From assembly GCA_002077045.2 (NCBI GenBank), contig KZ111150.1, forward strand, positions 355,300-392,767: a stretch of DNA of 37,468 nucleotides, given 5' to 3'. Positions 31,338-37,468 of the stretch are shown in pieces. The translations under genes and the position numbers were made by a program. Each line of letters starts with the position of its first letter. The stretch's first letter is position 1. This DNA is from Rachicladosporium sp. CCFEE 5018. Lineage: Eukaryota > Ascomycota > Dothideomycetes > Cladosporiales > Cladosporiaceae. The notes under the pieces were generated by a model that searched no databases, was not told where the DNA came from, and worked only from the letters and a program-made list of their open reading frames with translations.

Positions 31338-34300
31338 CTACTCCTCCTCACTGATCTCCTCGTCATCCTCGGGATCAAATCGTCCTTTTTTGTTCTTCTC
31401 CGTCTCCTCATAGGTTTCCTGCCTCCTCCGCTTCTCCCTCTGCTCCTCGGCGTCCTCTGCCCTTTGCTTCTCAGCTCTCCCACGCGCCTCCTCGGTGTAG
31501 CATTTCGAGCATAGCCCACCAAAATGCTCCCATTGCTGGACTCCATGCAGTCGGCAGATCTCCTCTTCCTCATCACGAGATATAGCTGGTGGCGGTGCCT
31601 CGTGTCCCTGGGAGGCGGGATCATGCCCGACTCCGTTGGTGCATGGCCCATTAGTACGCACTGCGTGGTCAAATTCCTGATTTATCGTCGGATTTGCAGG
31701 GAGTTGATGCTGAGGAACAAGGAGCTTCGGATCAGTCTCGTCTTTCAATACTGAGCCAGATGGTTTGGGCGTCCCTGCTCGAGTCTGCTGGCGAGTCCGT
31801 CGGGTAGGAGGTGGGAGACGGGATGTCCTTCTGGGCGCAGCTGGTGCTTGAGGCAGGATCTCTGGCACGTGAAAGATCGCCCGCTCAGCAGCACTCTCCT
31901 CCATCCTGCGCCGGGCTTCGAGCTCGCCGCCGTTCGCAGCTGCGTACGCTGGCGTGAAGAAGATTGGAGGTGTAGGCGCAGCAGCTGGAGGCTCCACCGC
32001 AACGGTGAAGAATGATTGTCGAATCCTACTGGGACTTGTGGACCCAGCAAGAGGAGCTGCATCAGCGCGGCGGGTACGAGTGCGTGCTATCTGGCGAGCT
32101 TGAAAAGCGGACTGTTGCGCATAAGGTACTGCCGGATCTCTCGTGTAGGTCCCATCAGCATGATGCGTACCCATCCCGGTAAAACGCAAGTCACCCGTTG
32201 CCTCCGGGCGTCTTGGCTCGTATGTTTCAGTCATCACCTCACCAGTATCGGGATCTCGCAAAGGCTCGTCATCGTCGAAATAGCCGTCGTCAGCTGCTTG
32301 TTCCTCACTCTGCTGGTCTCCGCCTGATGGTGCCTCAGTAGGACTGTCGTCGCCGTAGATATCCACGTCGAAGATATACGTCAACTGCGCATGATCCTCC
32401 TCAGAGGTCTTGAAGTTGTCCTGGTTCTTTAACCACTCATCACTAAAGCCTGGATCACCGACGGTCATGTCATTGATTTGGCGCGTGACATCCTCATCAT
32501 CCGCGTACTCCCCAATCGCATCATCGGAGCCACGGCGGGGTCTCTGAGCCTGTGGTACATGAAAGCCACTGAAGCTCGACTCCTCTGACGATGTGCGCCT
32601 GGGACGAGAACAAAATGGCGCCTCTTGACCAGCAGGTGCATCATCACCCATCGTCTCGTCCTCTTCCTCTTCGTCGCTGTTGCCGTAGTTTGCAGGATTG
32701 TCCATCATAGCTTGGATCTCAGCACGTGTCCTGCGACGGGGCGCCTCAGTGGAAGCCTCGGTAGATCGGACAGGTTCATCAGGCGAGCGGTAGAGCGCTG
32801 CACGCACTGCTGGATCATCGCCATCGACGTCTTCTGGACCGCTGGTCTCCCAGTCGTCGTCATCTTCCTCTAGGCCAGCACTTGAGCTCGCTGGCACCAC
32901 TGGAGTCTGAGTCATGGTAGCGCTTGATTGAGATGCACTCACTTGTGTCGTGTTGGCTTGCCCTTGCTGCTGACTCTGCAAGTGATCTCCCATCACAATC
33001 TCAGGCGAATCCGGCTCTTCGCAATCATCTCTCATGTGCTCATCAGTCCTTGGGCGCTCCGTTACGAATGGCACGTTCGAAGCAGGAGCGTTCGATAGAG
33101 CAGGGTCGATCTGAGGTACATAAGCCTGACTCGAGGTGCTGGAGGATGAACCAAAAGGATTCAGTGGAATGCCGGAAAAGTTGATGGGCGGCGCTCTGTA
33201 GTTGCTGTCAGGGCTATAGTCCCGCGGTCTTTGACCTGCGCGCCCTGCGTTGGTCCTCACTTGTGCATTGCCACGTCTCCGCGTCGGAGCAGCCGGCCTC
33301 GAGGTAACTGGCCTGCTGGAGCTGAAGCTATCAAAGCCTCCAAAGTTCGTGGTCGGGTTACCCAAGTTCGTACAGGACTGTGTAAAGGTAGGAGGCTGAG
33401 AGACGCCTAGGCCAAATGGTGCCTGGGCGGAGATGGGCGTTGCTGTGGGAGCAGCTAGGAGCTCGTCGTCTGTTGCTACTGCAGGTAAGTCCTGTTGCTG
33501 CTGTGGCGTTGACTGACTCTCCATCTCAACGTCGCCACTGCTAGTCTGAGTGTTCTCGAACTTGAACTCTGCTGCGTTGCCAGTCGACTCAGCGTCCATT
33601 GCATCGGTGCCATCATCCTGCTTTGCTTGTGGAGGTGTAGACTTGGGCGAGCTCTGTATAGGGCTGAACGCAGGGCCTGGCGCGGCACTTGGCTGTTGCT
33701 GTTGCTGCAGAGGTGTCGATGGTCGCCATGGAGCATGCCTAGGTGCCGGAGCAGGCGTTGGCTGAGGAGCAGACGTTGATTGAGGATCAGGCGTCGGCTG
33801 AGGAGCGTGCGTTAGTACCGCGAGCGTCGCTGCTACTGCAACAGCTGCAGGTGCTGGTGTAGTCTGACGCACGGGGCTAGGCGGAGGCGCTGATGCAGGG
33901 CTTGAATCGAGGATAGACTCAAGGAGTAGCCTCGTCTTCGTCTTCGCCGGCGTCTGCTTCTGCTCCGGCGTGCCGGTAGCCAGATTGCCGAAGCCACTGC
34001 ATAGAGCATCCATGTCCGCATCTGTTGGCTGCGGCTGGGTTGGCCGCGCTGGAGTCTGTGCAGGCTTGGCTTCTGTCTCCGTTGGCTGTGTTCGCTGCGT
34101 TGCCGAAGTCATACTGACAGCCGGCTTGACCTCATCCTCCTCTGGCTGCGCAGGTTGTGCGGACAACGGTGCAGTTGCAACCGGTGCGACCGTAGCCTCC
34201 GCTGGCTGCTGCGGTCGAGCGCGCCTTCTGAGAGGCTTCACGATCCTAATCGCGATCTCCCTATCAGTCGCTCTACGTGCTCGTTGGAACGTATCGGGTT

Positions 34301-36632
34301 GATGTGGATCGTCCTCCCCTGGCCGACGTCGCTCATCTTTGACGACTGGCGCTATCACAAGCTCCTCGGTCTCGTCGACAGACTCCACCTCAGCCTCCGC
34401 TGGCTGCTGAGGCGTTACGTGCGACATGGGCTGATGTTCGGGTGCCTCGGACGCTGGTGGCAAGCTGTTTCGAGATGACGACTGCTCTGTGGCAGTACCG
34501 ACTGCAGGATCCTCTGGCTCCTCAGAGCGCACACTTTTCCGAGTGCGCTTGATAGGACGCGCAGCTTGTGCAGTTGACTCTTCAACCTGCTTCGTCGACT
34601 CCTCGGCGGACTCCTCCTCGGCCTCCTCTGGCTGCTGAGTCGGAATCTTTGATTCGAGCTTATTGTCTGTGCTTGCCGTGCAAAGCGGAGTGGCAGATTG
34701 CGGCGACGCTTGCCCAGCGACAGACTCGCCCACAGCCTCCACTGGCTGCTGCGATTGAGTCTGCACTGTCGAGGACGAGGTCTCAGCCTCCTCTGGCTGC
34801 TGAGACCCAGTCTGCTCCTCCGTAGGCTCGACACTACCATCGTTGGTGGGCTGCGACTGAGCTCCCTCCTTAGTGGCACCCGCTGCAGGCGTCACCGCGC
34901 CTGAAGCTACCTTGATACGCGATCCTCCAGCATCTGGACCTTCCTCTGGGCCAGAATCGTTATCATCGTCTTTCTTAGGCTTTGCGGGGGATTCAGGCCG
35001 GCATTTTGGAGGGGGTGCCGGTCCCGTTGCAAACTTCGCTGCAGGCTCCTGTGCAGACGAGTCGGCCTTGGCCTTCGCTTTCTTCGGGCTTGCAGGGCCG
35101 TACAAGTCTTCATCGGAGTCGTCATCCCTGGAATTACCCGTGTTGGGGACTGGAGCCTGACCTATACCAGTTGGCGCTGGTGATGATGGCGAATCGGGAA
35201 CTTGCAAGGATTTCTTCTGCAGGTGCGTATCGAACATCGCCGCCAAACCTGGCGTCATAGGCCCGTCGTGAGATTCAAGAGCTGCGTACGGGGTTGACGC
35301 AATGGCTGTCGGGGCGGCAGGTCTCATGGCAGGGGCAGTTTGGCTACTTGACCCAGCGGACTGCGGCGCGTTGGAGGTCAACGCTGTATTTTGGCCGTAT
35401 GGTCTCGCGCCTGTAGGTGCCGTGGTCAGCACGATTGCCGGACGCTTCTTGCTGGTCTGAGGACTTGATGCTGGTATGGGTGCTGCACGACTGCGGGCTG
35501 GAGCATCAAGAGTCTTCTTTTCCTTCTCAGCTTTCAAGGCGGTCTCCAACGCTTTGACCTTTTCATCGAGCTTGTCGTTGTCGTTCGTCAGCTCCTCGAA
35601 CTTCTGCGCTAGCCCATCTGCTTCCTCGTCTCTGACTCGCGAATTTCGATGCATCCTGGCTATCTGCTTCACGAGCCTCTCGTTCTCAGCTTTCAGCTTC
35701 TCGGCTTCGGAGTCTCCCTCGGTCTGAGTGCCTGCAGCACTGGTCGGAAGCGGTTTCTTGAACTCTTTGACCTCTTCTTGGGTCTGAGTCTCGGTCGATG
35801 CATAGGTGCTTGTTCGAGAGCGTATAGTCTGAGTAGCTGCGTTCTTCGCTGATGCTGCTTTGGCCGCTGCTTTCTCCGCGGCAGCTGCGTCCTCAGCAGC
35901 CTTGTCTGCATCAGCTTTCTTGAGCGCAGTGACTTCTGCCTGCAATTTCGAGATCCTTGTTCCGCTATCAGTTTGAGCCTGAGTGGCTGTAGTGCGCTGC
36001 TGTGTAAGCGCGGTCTGAAGCTGCGTGATCTGTGTCTGAGCGGCCGGAGGGAATTGCGTCGGATCATTGCGCTCTTCCTCGAGCCTCTCAATCGTTGCTC
36101 GATCATTAGCGCGATGTCGTTGCTCGGTCCGCAGCTGTTGGCCCCAGGCTCGCTCATTCACAATCGCATCATCGACTGCGGTCTGCATCTGTTCAGAGCG
36201 TCTCTCAGCAGCTGTCGCGCGTCTCACAGCCAAGTCCTCGCGCAAGTTGCGTTGAGCCAGCACAGCAGCCAGCTGAGCAGCATTCGCATCAGCCCTGTCC
36301 CGTTCACTGTTGACAGCGTTTATCTGGCGCTGCTCGTTCTGCTGCCGACGCTCCAGCTCCCGTCGCGTCACTCGCTCGCGGTTCACCAAGCCCCGCTGAA
36401 CGCCACCCCAGACCCAGGCACCGACCAGGACCGCGTTGAAGCCGGCCGCAACGAGCGGCACCATGTCAGCTTCATCCCAGTACCACTCCCAGCGAGTGAA
36501 CCCCGCATCCCTAAAGCCATGCCAGAACGAGAAGTCCAGGCGGAACGGCGACAAGATGAAGGGCACCGCTGAAGCTGCGGCGGAGATGAGGGGGGTGGTG
36601 AGGGCGAGGAGGAGAGAGATGAAGAACGCCAT
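31338..36632 (-). CDS. Large unrecognised membrane/coiled-coil protein with A20-like zinc finger
   Basis: 1,764 residues in one exon. The ATG at 36632 is the first real start (the frame upstream opens with GTG). Layout: a hydrophobic N-terminus (about 2-27), a Trp/Phe-rich loop (about 35-55), a second hydrophobic segment (about 57-76), then charged/Gln-rich coiled coils (about 80-190, 197-265 and 307-373). A very long disordered region is rich in Pro, Ala, Gln, Ser and acidic residues. It contains basic patches (IKRTRKSVR), five QQPxEA repeats, a short polyglutamine and a few FG motifs. Near the C-terminus Cys1693, His1696, Cys1708 and Cys1711 form C-x2-H-x11-C-x2-C, followed by a Lys/Glu/Arg-rich helix. 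I do not recognise the family. The two hairpin-like membrane segments suggest anchoring in the ER or nuclear envelope with a long cytosolic or nuclear tail, which is inference only. The 3' part has a diverged copy at 24848-27220. Confidence 0.75.
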   Translation of the reverse strand: MAFFISLLLALTTPLISAAASAVPFILSPFRLDFSFWHGFRDAGFTRWEWYWDEADMVPLVAAGFNAVLVGAWVWGGVQRGLVNRERVTRRELERRQQNEQRQINAVNSERDRADANAAQLAAVLAQRNLREDLAVRRATAAERRSEQMQTAVDDAIVNERAWGQQLRTEQRHRANDRATIERLEEERNDPTQFPPAAQTQITQLQTALTQQRTTATQAQTDSGTRISKLQAEVTALKKADADKAAEDAAAAEKAAAKAASAKNAATQTIRSRTSTYASTETQTQEEVKEFKKPLPTSAAGTQTEGDSEAEKLKAENERLVKQIARMHRNSRVRDEEADGLAQKFEELTNDNDKLDEKVKALETALKAEKEKKTLDAPARSRAAPIPASSPQTSKKRPAIVLTTAPTGARPYGQNTALTSNAPQSAGSSSQTAPAMRPAAPTAIASTPYAALESHDGPMTPGLAAMFDTHLQKKSLQVPDSPSSPAPTGIGQAPVPNTGNSRDDDSDEDLYGPASPKKAKAKADSSAQEPAAKFATGPAPPPKCRPESPAKPKKDDDNDSGPEEGPDAGGSRIKVASGAVTPAAGATKEGAQSQPTNDGSVEPTEEQTGSQQPEEAETSSSTVQTQSQQPVEAVGESVAGQASPQSATPLCTASTDNKLESKIPTQQPEEAEEESAEESTKQVEESTAQAARPIKRTRKSVRSEEPEDPAVGTATEQSSSRNSLPPASEAPEHQPMSHVTPQQPAEAEVESVDETEELVIAPVVKDERRRPGEDDPHQPDTFQRARRATDREIAIRIVKPLRRRARPQQPAEATVAPVATAPLSAQPAQPEEDEVKPAVSMTSATQRTQPTETEAKPAQTPARPTQPQPTDADMDALCSGFGNLATGTPEQKQTPAKTKTRLLLESILDSSPASAPPPSPVRQTTPAPAAVAVAATLAVLTHAPQPTPDPQSTSAPQPTPAPAPRHAPWRPSTPLQQQQQPSAAPGPAFSPIQSSPKSTPPQAKQDDGTDAMDAESTGNAAEFKFENTQTSSGDVEMESQSTPQQQQDLPAVATDDELLAAPTATPISAQAPFGLGVSQPPTFTQSCTNLGNPTTNFGGFDSFSSSRPVTSRPAAPTRRRGNAQVRTNAGRAGQRPRDYSPDSNYRAPPINFSGIPLNPFGSSSSTSSQAYVPQIDPALSNAPASNVPFVTERPRTDEHMRDDCEEPDSPEIVMGDHLQSQQQGQANTTQVSASQSSATMTQTPVVPASSSAGLEEDDDDWETSGPEDVDGDDPAVRAALYRSPDEPVRSTEASTEAPRRRTRAEIQAMMDNPANYGNSDEEEEDETMGDDAPAGQEAPFCSRPRRTSSEESSFSGFHVPQAQRPRRGSDDAIGEYADDEDVTRQINDMTVGDPGFSDEWLKNQDNFKTSEEDHAQLTYIFDVDIYGDDSPTEAPSGGDQQSEEQAADDGYFDDDEPLRDPDTGEVMTETYEPRRPEATGDLRFTGMGTHHADGTYTRDPAVPYAQQSAFQARQIARTRTRRADAAPLAGSTSPSRIRQSFFTVAVEPPAAAPTPPIFFTPAYAAANGGELEARRRMEESAAERAIFHVPEILPQAPAAPRRTSRLPPPTRRTRQQTRAGTPKPSGSVLKDETDPKLLVPQHQLPANPTINQEFDHAVRTNGPCTNGVGHDPASQGHEAPPPAISRDEEEEICRLHGVQQWEHFGGLCSKCYTEEARGRAEKQRAEDAEEQREKRRRQETYEETEKNKKGRFDPEDDEEISEEE
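31500..31556 (-). other. A20-like zinc-finger motif, C-x2-H-x11-C-x2-C
   Basis: Encodes CRLHGVQQWEHFGGLCSKCY. The spacing and the GLCSKCY ending match A20-type zinc fingers (C-x2-4-C-x11-C-x2-C), but the second ligand is His. It is conserved in haplotype A at 25010-25066 (CRLHGVQHWEHFGGLCSECY) although surrounding residues vary. Confidence 0.6.
34136..34806 (-). repeat. Dispersed QQPxEA coding repeats in the large gene
   Basis: On the plus strand the element reads roughly GCCTCCNCTGGCTGCTG. Clear copies lie near 34195, 34388, 34620, 34735 and 34786, with a decayed one near 34136. They encode QQPAEA, QQPAEA, QQPEEA, QQPVEA and QQPEEA, with AQPEED at the decayed site. Spacing is irregular (about 50-230 bp), so this is a degenerate coding repeat and not a tandem array. 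Confidence 0.75.
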
Positions 36633-37323
36633 TGTGATGGCGGGGTGGTGAGGAGGTGATGGGGTGGTGTTGTTAAGATCCAGTGGGCGAAAAAGTTCGG
36701 TCCTGCTGCGTTGCCGTGGTGGGTCAGGGGTCGTTGCTGTGAAGGTGCGCCGGGCACTGAGGATGGGAAGGAGCGACCGAGGGAGGTGAGGTGGGTGTTT
36801 GCTCACGCTGCAGCGGGCAGAGATTCGAGTAGTGATATATCGACTTCACGATGGATTTCCGAGGGAAGAGCATCGTGGACTCATGTTGCATGGGTGATCC
36901 TGTCGAGGGTCGCTGGCACTGAACAATGAAATGGTGCTGTGGAAAGCGTGCCATGAGGCTTCCAATCTCAGGCGTGTATTTGCTCATGTAGGGGACAAAG
37001 AACAGAGGAAGCGAAACAGCGATTACTGATGTGGCACAAAGGAAACATGGGAAGGTCTAGCCCTACGGTGATTCATTCTGCGGTGCTTCAGCGAGGTTTG
37101 GCATGTCCATAGCAGTCGTCGAAGCTGGAGTCGTGAGTGGTCGATAAGCAGCGCATACGCGATAGAGCGAGATGTGGTAGTTCCTGCGTGCTGCCATTTA
37201 CATGTCTTGCATGTACAGTCTATTGGGTACTCATCATCGTAACGCTCATGATACCAATGCATGCGCTCTAAGTAAGTGTCACATAAGCAAAATGCCGGAA
37301 GTACTTCCCTCGCTCAACCGCCC
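36633..37323. other. Intergenic region upstream of the large gene
   Basis: This 691-bp stretch should contain the promoter and 5' UTR of the large minus-strand gene and the 3' UTR of the BAG-domain gene. I see no credible gene, RNA or repeat in it. Confidence 0.5.
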
Positions 37324-37468
37324 TCATGAAAAAGTAGCACCGTACCTGGCAGCAGCGTCGTCGAGGTCCTTCAACACCAGCTGTGTCTCCTTCACCAGAT
37401 CCTTGCGCATCTGCCGTGCGTCATTGTCACCCTCAGTCTCCACGGCATCCAGCTTAAGCAACACCTGG
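37324..37468 (-). CDS. BAG-domain protein, C-terminal end (runs off the window)
   Basis: The minus strand from the window edge reads QVLLKLDAVET, then EGDNDARQMRKDLVKETQ and LVLKDLDDAAARYGATFS, then a stop at 37326-37324. This matches the last helices of the BAG domain (LLKLD.V...gd..aR..RK.lv..iq..L..LD), which binds the Hsp70 nucleotide-binding domain and promotes nucleotide exchange. In fungi the closest type is the Snl1/BAG1-like co-chaperone. Only 47 residues are visible. A GTACGG within the AR-Y codons could also be a splice donor, so the exact C-terminus is uncertain. Confidence 0.7.
   Translation of the reverse strand, partial: QVLLKLDAVETEGDNDARQMRKDLVKETQLVLKDLDDAAARYGATFS

Noticed and set aside
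36633..36806. Longer N-terminus for the large protein
   Set aside because: The extra 58 codons begin with GTG and contain no ATG before 36632; they are probably 5' UTR.
1..37468. tRNA or rRNA genes, transposons, CRISPR arrays, or a secondary-metabolite cluster
   Set aside because: No cloverleaf with conserved boxes, transposase or reverse-transcriptase motif, spaced-repeat array or biosynthetic enzyme set was seen on either strand.

Overview
The window looks like nuclear DNA from a filamentous ascomycete. The introns are short (about 50-95 bp) with GTATGT/GTAAGT-type donors and CTAAC/CTGAC branch sites, genes are compact on both strands, and every recognisable product is a typical fungal protein. 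GC-rich coding sequence and the gene set suggest a Dothideomycete. The duplicated, partly diverged content would fit a diploid or hybrid black yeast such as Hortaea or a relative, but that placement is only a guess.

The window is a scaffold of three contigs joined by two 100-N gaps (11832-11931 and 27221-27320). At each gap the sequence before the gap is repeated after it. Gap 1 is flanked by a 6,031-bp copy (5801-11831 = 11932-17962) in which I found no difference. Gap 2 is flanked by diverged copies (20692-27220 versus 27321-33710). Both duplications start and stop exactly at the gap edges, so they are most simply unmerged contig overlaps: the first between identical sequences, the second between two haplotypes (A and B) or homeologs. 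The real locus is probably about 12.5 kb shorter than the window.

The non-redundant gene order is: MSL5 branchpoint-binding protein (+); a membrane-anchored tandem amidohydrolase (+); APL4 AP-1 gamma-adaptin (-); a mitochondrial P-loop NTPase (-); CLU1 clustered-mitochondria protein (+), sharing a divergent promoter with the NTPase; TPT1 tRNA 2'-phosphotransferase (-); BIO2 biotin synthase (-); a 1,764-residue unrecognised membrane/coiled-coil/disordered protein (-); and the C-terminal end of a BAG-domain protein (-) at the right edge. They are housekeeping genes (splicing, trafficking, mitochondria, tRNA repair, biotin) and do not form an obvious pathway. I see no mobile elements, tRNA or rRNA genes, CRISPR arrays or secondary-metabolite cluster.

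The most interesting items are: the mosaic divergence between haplotypes, peaking between TPT1 and BIO2; the fast-changing giant protein ending in an A20-like zinc finger with a Cys-to-His swap; the amidohydrolase with a second barrel that has lost its metal motif; and the oversized second intron of the branchpoint-binding protein gene, which contains a possible poison microexon. I do not see an undescribed multi-gene system.
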